From Acidimicrobiia bacterium (GTDB lineage: Bacteria > Actinomycetota > Acidimicrobiia > Acidimicrobiales > Aldehydirespiratoraceae), in the NCBI GenBank assembly GCA_022821685.1, contig JAJEDD010000005.1, positions 1 to 64,000 on the forward strand: a stretch of 64,000 bases of DNA, in the 5' to 3' direction. Of this stretch, positions 16,944 to 26,779 are shown piece after piece. The position numbers and the translations under genes were made by a program. Within the stretch, counting starts at the first letter, position 1, and each line of letters begins with the position of its first letter. Under the pieces are notes generated by a model. That model did no database searches and was not told the origin of the DNA. It worked only from the letters and a program-made list of their open reading frames with translations.

Positions 16944-17935
16944 CCCGCCACCGACAGGTCGATCGCATTGGGCGGCGGCTCACCGGCCACATACGCGGCC
17001 AAGTTGACCGCGAACACCTTGCACAGCTCGTCGGCGTAGTCCCAGGTGTAGCCGGCCATGTGCGGGGTCACGATCACATTCTCCATGCTCCACAGCGGGC
17101 TGTCATCGGGAAGCGGCTCGGTGGCGAACACGTCGAGGCCCGCCCCGGCCAGGCTCCCGCCCGCCAGCCGCTCGATGAGGGCCTCCTCGTCGACCGACGG
17201 CCCCCGGCCCACGTTGTAGAAGTAGGCGCCCGGCTTCATGGCCGCGATCACCTCCCGGCTGATCAGGCCCCTGGTGGCCGCCCCGCCCGGCAGTGCCCCC
17301 ACCACATGGTCGGCGCCGGCGACCGCGGTGGCCAGGTCATCGGGACCGAACACCTCCGACACGTTCGGGGTGGGCCGGTCCGGATGACGGCGCACGCCCA
17401 CCACCCGCATGCCCAGGGCGGCACACCGCCGGGCGATGGCCGACCCCAGCGTCCCCAGCCCGATCACGCACACCGTCGAGTCCGACAGCCGGCCGTGGCG
17501 GTGCCGATGCTCCCAGCTTCGCTGTGGCCGGGCCGCCAGATACTCGGGCAGGCGGCGCACCAGCGCCAGCATCATGGCCACACAATGCTCGGCCACGCCC
17601 TCGGAGTAGGCGCCGCCCGCGTTGCACACCACCAGCCCCTCCCTGGCGGCCAGCTCCGGGGTCAGGTACTTCTCGTAGCCCGCGCTGGGCAGCAGCAGCA
17701 GCTCGAGCGAACTAGCCGCCAGCACATCGGGCTCCGGCCACCCGACCATGACGTCGGCGGAGGCCATCGCCCGCCGGTACTCCGCGGCGGAGGCGTCCTG
17801 GCCCAGCCGGTCACAGATCGCCCGACCCCCGGCGGCATCGCACAGCGCTCGGATGTGGCCGTCGCCGAAGGCATCCACGGCGACGAGCAGCCCCAGAGGC
17901 CGAGCGGATTGGCGCGGATCACGATGTGACTTCAC
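16940..17935 (-). CDS. D-2-hydroxyacid dehydrogenase family protein
   Basis: A 331-residue NAD(P)-dependent dehydrogenase of the D-isomer 2-hydroxyacid family (SerA/glyoxylate reductase type). The Rossmann motif is VIGLGTLGSAIARR (GxGxxG). The catalytic Arg (NVGRGPSVDEE), Glu (FATEPLP) and His (TPHMAGYT) are all present in order. It would reduce glyoxylate, hydroxypyruvate or a related 2-oxo acid. The ATG at 17935 lies inside a decayed R1 repeat, which supplies the first dozen or so codons (MKSHRDPRQSARPLG); the native start may have been replaced. It heads a probable operon with the dehydratase and PhyH. Confidence 0.85.
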   Translation of the reverse strand: MKSHRDPRQSARPLGLLVAVDAFGDGHIRALCDAAGGRAICDRLGQDASAAEYRRAMASADVMVGWPEPDVLAASSLELLLLPSAGYEKYLTPELAAREGLVVCNAGGAYSEGVAEHCVAMMLALVRRLPEYLAARPQRSWEHRHRHGRLSDSTVCVIGLGTLGSAIARRCAALGMRVVGVRRHPDRPTPNVSEVFGPDDLATAVAGADHVVGALPGGAATRGLISREVIAAMKPGAYFYNVGRGPSVDEEALIERLAGGSLAGAGLDVFATEPLPDDSPLWSMENVIVTPHMAGYTWDYADELCKVFAVNLAAYVAGEPPPNAIDLSVAG

Positions 17936-18040
17936 GGGGCGTCAAGCGAGGCCGTGGCTCGAGCGGCCCGTGAGCGAAGCGAACAAGAGCGGGAAACGCA
18001 ACGCCGCACCGCAGGCGCTCACAACCCGTTCGCGCTCACG
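17895..18040 (+). repeat. R1 repeat, decayed copy
   Basis: AGAGGCCGAGCGGATT at the left and CGTGAGCGAAGCGAACAAGAGCG further in identify a diverged R1 of about 146 bp. It overlaps the 5' end of the dehydrogenase gene and separates it from the sialidase-like gene. Confidence 0.6.
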
Positions 18041-18123
18041 CGCCGTTCCGACGATGAGGACAGAGCAAGTACCTCAGTGAGCCGCTCAGTCGAACCGGAT
18101 CGGGGTCGAGCAGAGCAACGGAC

Positions 18124-19269
18124 TCAGTCGAGACGGAAGCGGGCCGTCTGCATGTACTGGATGGGCCACTCGTCCTTGGTGTACTCGTGGTAGGCGGTCA
18201 CGATCGTGCCGTCGTCGAGCTGGACCACGGTCGGGTAGCCGATGTGCCAGTATTGGGGGTGAACGTCACGGGTGGGTGAGTGGCAGTCGGCGATGATGAA
18301 CTCGTCGGCCGGATCCCAGTTGATGCCGTCCTCGGAGGTGCAGCCCCTCACGTCCATAGGCTTGGCCCGGTAGCTGTACACGCTCAGCACCCGGCCGTCC
18401 TGGAGCTGGATCATGTCGGCGGGATACCCCCACAGCCGGGTCCGCTGGGGCGGGGCCCAGGTCACGCCGTCGTCCTCGGAGTGGGTCACCCACTGGTAGT
18501 CGTAGCGGGCCGGCCGGAACAGCACCCGGATCATCGACACCAGCCGTCCGTTGGACATGCGGGTCAGCGACGGCTCCTGGAAGTTGATGATCGAGGCCGG
18601 GTCGAAGGCCATTGTCCCCCAGTGGTGCCAGGTGTCGCCGCCGTCGTCGGAGCGCAGCAGGAAGCAGCGCGACGGCTCCCAGTTGATCCCGCCGCCGAGG
18701 ATGTAGCCGTCGGGGCTGAGGGTGCCCTCCAGGGGCATCAGCAGCCCCCCGTCGGGAAGCTCCACCACATGGCCCGATCCGGTTCCGCCGGCCAGGCATC
18801 CTGCGGTGCCCGAGTCGGCGATCGGGTAGGTGCTGACCGGGATCGGGCCGTTCCAGGTGTCGCCGTTGTCGGTGGACTTGTAGACCGCGTAGCCGGTCTG
18901 GTGGGCGTGGATGTAGCCCATGGCCTGCTCGTCGATGCGGTTGGCGATGGCGCCGGGGGCGTTGATGAAGCCGCAGATGCGGGTGTGCATGATGATGGTG
19001 CCGTCGCTGATCTGGGCGAAGGCGCAGTCCCAGTTGCCGGTGTGCTCGGTGTAGTCCTCCACCACCACCCGGGTGCTGGGATCCCAGCTCCTGCCGCCGT
19101 CGGACGACTTGATCAGACACGACCGGCCGGTGTCGGCGTGCATCGGGCCCCGCTCCTCGTTGTAGCCCAGCAGCAGGTCGCCGTTTTGGAGCTTCACGAT
19201 GCTGCCCTGGTTGCAGCAGCGATCAGGGTCGTGGTAGGCGTCGACTACTTCGGCGTCCACTCTGCGCAT
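18124..19269 (-). CDS. Asp-box (BNR) sialidase-like protein
   Basis: A 381-residue six-bladed propeller-type protein. Five Asp-box motifs of the SxDxGxxW type are visible: SSDGGRSW, STDNGDTW, SDDGGDTW, SEDDGVTW and the shortened SEDGINW. No signal peptide is present, so it is probably cytoplasmic, unlike most secreted sialidases. Start is the ATG at 19269 (MRRVDAEVV), after a G-rich Shine-Dalgarno-like run. Sialidases release terminal sialic acids, but the Asp box alone does not prove that activity; many relatives have unknown glycan roles. A DHDPS/NAL-family aldolase lies 3.5 kb away, and both genes' neighbourhoods share the GTATAC-ATGCAT motif. Confidence 0.75.
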   Translation of the reverse strand: MRRVDAEVVDAYHDPDRCCNQGSIVKLQNGDLLLGYNEERGPMHADTGRSCLIKSSDGGRSWDPSTRVVVEDYTEHTGNWDCAFAQISDGTIIMHTRICGFINAPGAIANRIDEQAMGYIHAHQTGYAVYKSTDNGDTWNGPIPVSTYPIADSGTAGCLAGGTGSGHVVELPDGGLLMPLEGTLSPDGYILGGGINWEPSRCFLLRSDDGGDTWHHWGTMAFDPASIINFQEPSLTRMSNGRLVSMIRVLFRPARYDYQWVTHSEDDGVTWAPPQRTRLWGYPADMIQLQDGRVLSVYSYRAKPMDVRGCTSEDGINWDPADEFIIADCHSPTRDVHPQYWHIGYPTVVQLDDGTIVTAYHEYTKDEWPIQYMQTARFRLD

Positions 19270-19333
19270 TGGTGATCCCCCCCTTTGGAGTTGGGATGAG
19301 GCCACCGGGCGGTTCCGGGTCATCCGGCTGCGA

Positions 19334-19351
19334 TGTATACCCCATGCATCA
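19334..19351. promoter_or_regulatory. Candidate operator TGTATAC-CCC-ATGCATCA
   Basis: Second copy of the motif at 7510-7525, 65 bp upstream of the sialidase-like start. The two blocks match exactly, with two extra C residues between them. Confidence 0.35.
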
Positions 19352-19480
19352 CGTCGGCGGCAAAGGGGGGAGAGGGGCTTCCCCTACCGACAAGGGCCTT
19401 CAGTCCCGGGCCAAGCCCAAACCCGCCCGCTCGGTCGGCCTCAACGTGATCGGAACCTGATCGACCCGCGCCGAGTGCGA

Positions 19481-20410
19481 TCAGTCCTGGGCCAGGCGGG
19501 TGATCAGTAGGACTACCGCGAAGCCGACGACGGCCGCCACGGTGGGTGCGGCCCACTCGCCAGCGCCGGGCCAGTCCAGGCCGGTGCCGGAGATCACCTC
19601 GTGTTCGTGGCGGCTGATCACGCCCACGCCGTTGGGCCACGGCCACAGCACCCTCAGCGACCCGAACATCAGCCCCACCAGCACCGCCATCACCGTGTTG
19701 CGGCCCTGGTCCAGCAGCCATCCCAGCACCGTCGAGAACAGGCCCAGTCCCACCGCCGCCCCGGCCAGGAACACGGCCGCCTCGAGATAACGCAGATCGG
19801 TGACGATGTTGATCACCGCCCCGTACATGCCCAGCATCAGCAGCAGGAACGCCCCCGAGATACCGGGCAGGATCATGGCGCATATTGCTGTGGCCCCGGC
19901 CCCGGCCAGCACCAGCAGCGACGGGTCGGCCACCGGGCCGGACTGCAGGCCCAACACCCCGAACGTGGCCAGCGCGGCCGCCGCCATCAACACGATCTGT
20001 ATGGCACCCCGCCACTCGAACAGCCGGCACGCCGACACTGCCGATGCCAGCACCAGCCCGCAGAACAGGCCGGCCATCGTCTCGGGGCGCTCCTCCAGCT
20101 GGGTCTCGATCACCGAGGCCAGCAGCAGGATCGTCCCCAGGATCCCGGTCAGCAGCGGCAGGATCAGCCACCGGTCCACCTCGACCAGCCGCCGTACGGA
20201 CTCCCGCCAGTCGCCCCGCAGCAACCGGGCCGTGGCCCCCGCCACCCCCCGGATCGCGCCCAGCAGCCGCTCGTAGATGCCAAGCACCACGGCAATGGTT
20301 CCGCCCGACACGCCGGGCACCACATCGGCCGCGCCCATGGCCACCCCCCGGGCCAGCCCGAGCGCCAGTCGCCGCCCCGGTCCCCAGCCCGCCTCACGCC
20401 CGCCGGTCAT
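19481..20410 (-). CDS. DUF368 polytopic membrane protein (PopT-type)
   Basis: A 309-residue membrane protein with about eight to nine hydrophobic segments. DUF368 hallmarks are the two re-entrant-like repeats GAADVVPGVSGGTIAVVLG and MILPGISGAFLLLMLG. DUF368 proteins include PopT, which returns undecaprenyl phosphate across the cytoplasmic membrane for cell-wall synthesis, so lipid-carrier recycling is the best guess. It lies 84 bp downstream of sdhB on the same strand and could be read from that transcript. Confidence 0.85.
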   Translation of the reverse strand: MTGGREAGWGPGRRLALGLARGVAMGAADVVPGVSGGTIAVVLGIYERLLGAIRGVAGATARLLRGDWRESVRRLVEVDRWLILPLLTGILGTILLLASVIETQLEERPETMAGLFCGLVLASAVSACRLFEWRGAIQIVLMAAAALATFGVLGLQSGPVADPSLLVLAGAGATAICAMILPGISGAFLLLMLGMYGAVINIVTDLRYLEAAVFLAGAAVGLGLFSTVLGWLLDQGRNTVMAVLVGLMFGSLRVLWPWPNGVGVISRHEHEVISGTGLDWPGAGEWAAPTVAAVVGFAVVLLITRLAQD

Positions 20411-20494
20411 CGCGTCGATCCTCTACCTAGCTCCAAGTCCTCGGGCAGGATTTGCTCCAAGGAGCCTGCGCCCGGTCCGCCCGACCGCATCCGG

Positions 20495-21286
20495 TCAGGT
20501 TTGGGAGGCGAGGCGGCGGTTCTTGACCTTGGCCTTCAGATAGTCGCGGTTGAGCACCGCGATGAAGTCGAGGCTGATCTCCTTGGGGCAGGCCTCGCTG
20601 CACTCGCCGTGGTTGGTGCACGACCCGAAGAACGACTCCATCGTCTCCACCATGGCCTCGGCCCGCCGCCACCGCTCGGGCTGGCCTTGGGGCAGCACGC
20701 TCAGATGGCCGAGCTTGGCCGCGGTGAACAGTTGGGCCGCCGAGTTGGGGCAGGCGGCTACGCACGCCCCGCAGCCGATGCAGGCCGCCGCGTCCATGGC
20801 GAAGTCAGCCACATCCTTGGGGATCGGGATCTCGTTGGCGTCGGGGGCGGTGCCGGTGGGCACCGAGATGAAGCCGCCCGACTCGATGATCCGGTCGAAG
20901 GCCCGTCGGTCCACCATCAGGTCCTTCACCACCGGGAACGACGCCGCCCGGAACGGCTCAATCACGATCTCGTCTCCGTCTCGGAACTTGCGCATATGCA
21001 GCTGGCAGGTTGCGGTGGCCGACTCGGGGCCGTGGGGACGACCGTTGATCATCACCCCGCAGGTGCCGCAGATGCCCTCCCGGCAGTCGTGGGCGAACGT
21101 GATCGGCTCGATGTCGTCTTCGATCAGGCGCTCGTTGACGATGTCGAGCATCTCCAGGAACGAGCAGTCCTCCGGGATGTCGTGGGCGTCGATGTCGAGA
21201 AATCGGCCCGGCTCGTCGGGTCCGGCCTGGCGCCAGATCCGCAGCTTCAGCCGCAGCTTGGCCCCATGCCTGTTCCCGGCACTCAT
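20495..21286 (-). CDS. sdhB: Succinate dehydrogenase iron-sulfur subunit
   Basis: A 263-residue iron-sulfur subunit of complex II that moves electrons from the flavin to quinone. The [2Fe-2S] ligands are in [10 protein letters not shown] with a later Cys, and the C-terminal half carries [12 protein letters not shown] and [12 protein letters not shown] for the [4Fe-4S] and [3Fe-4S] clusters. The true start is the ATG at 21286 (MSAGNRHG); a longer frame to 21334 only adds codons from the R3 repeat. It is the last gene of sdhC-sdhA-sdhB. Confidence 0.93.
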   Translation of the reverse strand: MSAGNRHGAKLRLKLRIWRQAGPDEPGRFLDIDAHDIPEDCSFLEMLDIVNERLIEDDIEPITFAHDCREGICGTCGVMINGRPHGPESATATCQLHMRKFRDGDEIVIEPFRAASFPVVKDLMVDRRAFDRIIESGGFISVPTGTAPDANEIPIPKDVADFAMDAAACIGCGACVAACPNSAAQLFTAAKLGHLSVLPQGQPERWRRAEAMVETMESFFGSCTNHGECSEACPKEISLDFIAVLNRDYLKAKVKNRRLASQT

Positions 21287-21287
21287 G

Positions 21288-21397
21288 TCATGCCTCCACC
21301 CGGCCGCTGCGAAATTGATGCGGATAGTGGACATATAAGGGCGGTTTCGTCATCAATTTCGCCGCCGACAGGGGGCCTAGGGGCTCGTTGCCGGCGC

Positions 21398-21401
<4 letters not shown>
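21288..21401 (-). other. Bridging mini-ORF, 37 codons, running through R3
   Basis: Starts at a GTG overlapping the sdhA stop (GTGA) and ends one base before the sdhB ATG. Its first codons read MSAGNE and mirror the sdhB start MSAGNR, with similar DNA, so it may derive from a duplicated gene start. The R3 repeat sits inside it without closing the frame. Confidence 0.4.
21310..21361. repeat. R3 palindromic repeat, copy 1
   Basis: A 52 bp element with perfect 11 bp inverted ends CGAAATTGATG and CATCAATTTCG and a conserved middle with GCGGATAGTGG and GGGCGGTTTCG. It is inserted between sdhA and sdhB. Other copies are at 26656 and 56351. Confidence 0.75.
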
Positions 21402-23316
<1,915 letters not shown>

Positions 23317-23320
<4 letters not shown>

Positions 23321-23373
23321 GCGACCACCCCGCTCATGCGACCACCCCGGCCTGGTGCGACCACCCCGCTCAT
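23317..23373 (-). other. Bridging mini-ORF, 18 codons (sdhC-sdhA gap)
   Basis: Encodes [18 protein letters not shown]. Its ATG overlaps the preceding mini-ORF stop and its TGA overlaps the sdhA ATG, both as ATGA. The unit ATGAGCGGGGTGGTCGCA occurs twice within it and once in the neighbour, a clear tandem duplication. Confidence 0.45.
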
Positions 23374-23447
23374 GCGACCACTCCCGCCTGGACCATCGAG
23401 GCTGACGTCATGCGACGCCCCCCGCCTGGTGCGACCACCCCGCTCAT
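23370..23447 (-). other. Bridging mini-ORF, 25 codons (sdhC-sdhA gap)
   Basis: Starts on the sdhC stop (ATGA) and ends with MVQAGVVA, a copy of the last eight residues of SdhC, again followed by an ATGA overlap. The sdhC tail has thus been duplicated downstream. Confidence 0.45.
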
Positions 23448-24220
23448 GCGACCACTCCCGCCTGGACCATGATCGGGAAGCTCAGGTTGCCGACCAGGAT
23501 CGCCCCGGCGATCACCGTGGCCAGCCCCCTGCGCAGGTGGTTGAACCGGGGGTTGTTGACCCCCAGCGTCTGGAACGCCGACCACATGCCGTGGTAGATG
23601 TGCACCGACAGCGCCACGTTGGCCACGATGTAGACGATCGCCACCGGGATCGACGACAGCGACTCCACCACGTTGTGGTACACGTCGCCCCGGACGTAGT
23701 CGTCGCCCAGCCACCAGCCCCAGGTCAGGTCGGCTAGGTGGAACAGCACGTAGAGGCCGACGATGGGGCCAGTCCAGCGCATGGTGCGGCTGGCGAAGTT
23801 GACGGCCACGTAGTCCTGCCCGCCGGCGTAGCGCTTGTTGCCGCTCACCCAGTTGGCCTTGGGGCTGCTGCGCCGGCTGATCTCCTTGAGCGACCAGGCG
23901 CTGTGGATGTGCAGCACGAACATGGCCAGCAGCCCGATCCGCATCACCCACAGGATCAGGGTGCGGGGCACCAGGTGGCCGCCCAGGTCGCGCAGCGCCT
24001 CGGCGTACTCGTTGATCTGGGTCGGGCCCTCGTACAGGTGCAGGTTGCCGATCATGTGCACGATCACGAAGGCCAGCAGCCCGATACCGGTGACCGCCAT
24101 CACGTACTTCTTGCCGACCGCGGTCTGGTAGATGTTCAGCGGCCAGGGAAGCTCCCGCCGGCGCCGTCTCAGCGGCGGCACCCGCTCCGCGGTCTCCGGG
24201 GGAGCGACCGTCTGCGCCAT
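23444..24220 (-). CDS. sdhC: Succinate dehydrogenase cytochrome b subunit
   Basis: A 258-residue membrane anchor with five predicted helices, the single-subunit type found with SdhA and SdhB in Actinobacteria and Bacilli. Conserved histidines that can bind haem b appear in IVHMIGNLHLYEG, VLHIHSAWSL, LFHLADL and VHIYHGMWS. It passes electrons to quinone. It begins the operon at the ATG at 24220. Its last eight residues (MVQAGVVA) are repeated in the following mini-ORF. Confidence 0.9.
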   Translation of the reverse strand: MAQTVAPPETAERVPPLRRRRRELPWPLNIYQTAVGKKYVMAVTGIGLLAFVIVHMIGNLHLYEGPTQINEYAEALRDLGGHLVPRTLILWVMRIGLLAMFVLHIHSAWSLKEISRRSSPKANWVSGNKRYAGGQDYVAVNFASRTMRWTGPIVGLYVLFHLADLTWGWWLGDDYVRGDVYHNVVESLSSIPVAIVYIVANVALSVHIYHGMWSAFQTLGVNNPRFNHLRRGLATVIAGAILVGNLSFPIMVQAGVVA

Positions 24221-24253
24221 CCCCCAAACCTAGCGCCCGTGTTTCCCGCCCCG

Positions 24254-24376
24254 GAATCTCGGGTTAGTTCTGGGTGGTAGGTGCTTGGACTCGTCCCGAG
24301 ATTTTGCGCCCCGCATCGTCCCAAGATCTCGGGTTGGTTATGGGTGGTATGTGCTTGGACTCGTCCCGAGATCTTG
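24254..24376. repeat. R2 hairpin repeat, tandem pair
   Basis: Two units (about 24254-24306 and 24323-24376), each beginning near ATCTCGGGTTRGTT and ending CGTCCCGAGAT. They lie upstream of sdhC and downstream of the DUF559-like gene. Confidence 0.7.
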
Positions 24377-24386
24377 CGCCCCGGAA

Positions 24387-25322
24387 CTAGCTGGCGCGCC
24401 GGCTGGCTGACGCCAAGAGTTTGGCGACGGTAGCGCACAGTTGGCCGGGACGATCCACGTAGTCGCTCCAGGTGAACGTCAGGACAGTCCAGCCGATCAC
24501 CGTCAAGGCGTTGCGGCGCCGAGGGTCCCGCTCGAAGGACACGCTATTGAGGTGCCATCGCTTGCTGTCGAGTTCGATGGCAACACGATGATCCGGATAA
24601 GCCAGGTCAACCTGCGCGACAAACTCCCCTGAAGGGTCACGGATCTGAAACTCCAAAGCCGGGCGGGCGAGCCCGTAGTCGACAAGGAGATCCGAGACCA
24701 TGCGGCTCCATGCGCTGAGGGGTACCGCGTCATCACCCCTTCGCTCCTCGAGAGCGTCCCGGAATGGACCGCAGCCCGTACGCCCCTGCCGCGAGTGCGA
24801 CACCAGCACGGCGTACAGGTCATCGAGTCGGAGCAGCCCTTGCCGGAGGACGGCGTCGATGGTGTGCTCCAACCGCTCGCGACTCACCACGGACGCCACA
24901 TCAAGAACCGTGCGGCCGACCCAGGTGCACAGGATGCCGTTGCGGGTGACGGGCTTGGTCAATGGCATCTGGGTCGTCCGGTGCAACTCGAAGCCCTTGG
25001 TGACCGGTGTTCGCTTCCAGGGCACGACAACTTCGATCCGGTCGAGTTGGTAGCCATCTATGCCGTGGAGGGCGGCCGCCGAGCGATGGCTGGCTACCCC
25101 GTCGGACGCAAAGCACGCGGCGAGCAGCCTCGACAGCGGAGTCGAGGCAGAGGCGGCATGCTGGAACACGCCTTTGCCAGCCCTGACCCATCGACCTGTC
25201 TTGAGACGCCATGCGATCTGGTCGACGGTCATGCCGGCCTTCAGCGCTTGGTGCCGAGAGATCAGTCCGTGCTGCTGCCTCATGTGCTCGAGGACCTGCG
25301 CCTCGCATCCTGGCATCTGCAT
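24387..25322 (-). CDS. AbiEi-like/DUF559 domain protein
   Basis: A 311-residue two-part protein. Residues 1-70 form a winged-helix of the type at the N-terminus of AbiEi-type antitoxins (HGLISRHQALKAGMTVDQIAWRL). The C-terminal 100 residues are DUF559/Vsr-like with VDLAYPDHRVAIELDS and ERDPRRRNALTVIGW, a PDDEXK nuclease-type fold. Such proteins are common and usually solitary in actinobacteria; no toxin partner is adjacent, so a toxin-antitoxin role is doubtful. The start is the ATG at 25322 in an unusually AT-rich stretch. Function remains unknown. Confidence 0.75.
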   Translation of the reverse strand: MQMPGCEAQVLEHMRQQHGLISRHQALKAGMTVDQIAWRLKTGRWVRAGKGVFQHAASASTPLSRLLAACFASDGVASHRSAAALHGIDGYQLDRIEVVVPWKRTPVTKGFELHRTTQMPLTKPVTRNGILCTWVGRTVLDVASVVSRERLEHTIDAVLRQGLLRLDDLYAVLVSHSRQGRTGCGPFRDALEERRGDDAVPLSAWSRMVSDLLVDYGLARPALEFQIRDPSGEFVAQVDLAYPDHRVAIELDSKRWHLNSVSFERDPRRRNALTVIGWTVLTFTWSDYVDRPGQLCATVAKLLASASRRAS

Positions 25323-25345
25323 AACATATCATGGAACAACATATA

Positions 25346-25475
25346 AATCTCGGATCGGTTTTGAGGATCTACCACCCATAACCGACCCGAGATCTCTGAG
25401 ACGGGTCGTGGCGCAGAATCTCGGGTCGGTTTTGAGGATCTACCACCCATAACCGACCCGAGATCTTGGGGCGGG
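25346..25475. repeat. R2 hairpin repeat, tandem pair
   Basis: Two units whose arms AATCTCGGGTCGGTT and AACCGACCCGAGAT form stems of about 14 bp around a loop containing GAGGATCTACCACCC. The strongest hairpins of the family, located between divergent genes. Confidence 0.75.
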
Positions 25476-25546
25476 GCGGGAATTCGGGTGGGGTGGGGCT
25501 GTGGGCCGGGGCGGCTCGTGGAGGTGTTGGCGGGTAGCTTCGGCGG

Positions 25547-26629
25547 GTGGGCGGCGACACCGGATTGCGGTTGCTGGACAACCGGGAGTTCGTTGAGGAC
25601 CTGCACCGTGCGTTGGCATCGGCCGAGCGGCGGGTGCTGATCCAGGTGATGACCTTCGACGGCGACGCCTCGGGCCTGGCCGTGGCCGACCTGCTGGCCG
25701 GGGCCGCCGGCCGGGGCGTGGACGTGCGGCTGCTGGTCGACTGCTTTGCCCTGCGCTACGTCAGCGACCGGAAGGACACCGACCCGTCTGTGCGGGACGA
25801 GGCCGCCGAGACGAAGGCCATGTTCGACCGGCTCAGGGCCGCCGGTGTGGCTACGACCTTCACCCAGCCGTTCGGGCCGGTGAAGTTCTTCGGCCTCAGC
25901 CGCAACCACAAGAAGCTCTATGTGGTGGACGACCACGCCTACCTTGGCGGCATCAACATCAGCGACCACAACTTCGCCTGGCGGGACTTCATGATCCGCA
26001 CCACCGACCCCGCCATCGTGGACGCCCTCACCCACGACTTCGCCCGCACCGAGCGGGGCGACCGCCGCTCCGTGAACACCACGGTGCTGACCAACAGGGA
26101 GATCGAGCCGGCGTTCACCCAGATCATCAACGGCGCGAGCCGCAGCATCGTCCTCGCCTCCCCCTACTCCCTCGACGTCGGGATCGTCAAGCTGCTCGGC
26201 CAGGCCCGGGCGCCGGCCAAGGCAGTCATCACCGCTCAACAGAACAACTACCGCTGGCTGCGCCTGGCCGAGCCCTACATCTGGAGCCGCCTGGCCCGGG
26301 CCGGTGTGGAGTTGCGCACCTACCCGGACTTCTTCCACGCCCGGTTCCTGCTGGCCGACGACGACAAGCTGCTCATCGGCTCGTCGAACTTCAGCCGCCA
26401 CAGCTTCCGGTGCAACCAGGAGGTCTGCCTGCTGATCACCGACGCAGAGTTCATCGCCGGCTTCAAGGCCCGGATGCTGGCCGACACCGGCCCCTTGGAG
26501 CCCGCCGGGCGGAGCCACAGCCCCGCGGCCGCAGTCACGGGCGCAGTAGTGGCCCACTTCTACTTCCACGCCCTCATCGGCGCGGCCTGGTTCGTCGCGC
26601 CCTTCACCCCCGCCCTCGCCCGCCGCTGA
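25547..26629 (+). CDS. Phospholipase D-like/cardiolipin synthase family protein
   Basis: A 360-residue PLD-superfamily protein with two catalytic half-sites. The first HKD motif is complete: His121, Lys123, Asp128 (NHKKLYVVDD). The second reads FHARFLLADD, with Arg in place of Lys but His and Asp kept. PLD enzymes of this layout make cardiolipin or transfer phosphatidyl groups, and the Lys to Arg change may reduce activity. Start is the GTG at 25547. The C-terminus has a hydrophobic stretch that could touch the membrane. It has no obvious operon partner. Confidence 0.8.
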   Translation: MGGDTGLRLLDNREFVEDLHRALASAERRVLIQVMTFDGDASGLAVADLLAGAAGRGVDVRLLVDCFALRYVSDRKDTDPSVRDEAAETKAMFDRLRAAGVATTFTQPFGPVKFFGLSRNHKKLYVVDDHAYLGGINISDHNFAWRDFMIRTTDPAIVDALTHDFARTERGDRRSVNTTVLTNREIEPAFTQIINGASRSIVLASPYSLDVGIVKLLGQARAPAKAVITAQQNNYRWLRLAEPYIWSRLARAGVELRTYPDFFHARFLLADDDKLLIGSSNFSRHSFRCNQEVCLLITDAEFIAGFKARMLADTGPLEPAGRSHSPAAAVTGAVVAHFYFHALIGAAWFVAPFTPALARR

Positions 26630-26655
26630 GCTGGGCAACCCCCACTCCCCCCCGG

Positions 26656-26707
26656 CGAAATTGATGCGGATAGTGGGCCTATATGGGCGGTTTCGGCATC
26701 AATTTCG
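26656..26707. repeat. R3 palindromic repeat, copy 2
   Basis: Same 11 bp inverted ends as copy 1 and the same orientation, with GGATAGTGGGCCTATATGGG in the middle. It lies between the PLD-like gene and the cluster A promoter. Confidence 0.75.
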
Positions 26708-26744
26708 GGAGGGCCATTGCGCCTCCTCTGCCAGGGTGCCAGAC

Positions 26745-26763
26745 TGATAAGCAGCATTTATCA
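26745..26763. promoter_or_regulatory. Candidate operator TGATAA-N7-TTATCA, site 1
   Basis: A perfect 6+6 bp inverted repeat with a 7 bp spacer, ending 17 bp before the GTG start of the first oxygenase-like gene. An identical repeat with the same spacing stands at 32866-32884. The best candidate protein is the XRE-cupin regulator of cluster A. Confidence 0.55.
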
Positions 26764-26779
26764 AGGCAGGGACGACACA

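Noticed and set aside
21287-21334. Longer SdhB beginning [12 protein letters not shown]
   Set aside because: These codons come from the R3 repeat; the ATG at 21286 begins the family N-terminus.
24387-25322. AbiE-type toxin-antitoxin system
   Set aside because: No AbiEii-like nucleotidyltransferase gene is adjacent, and solitary DUF559 proteins with this N-terminus are common.
25346-25475. R2 pairs as a small CRISPR array
   Set aside because: Only two units, each a hairpin with the variable part in the loop, no spacers of equal length and no cas genes.
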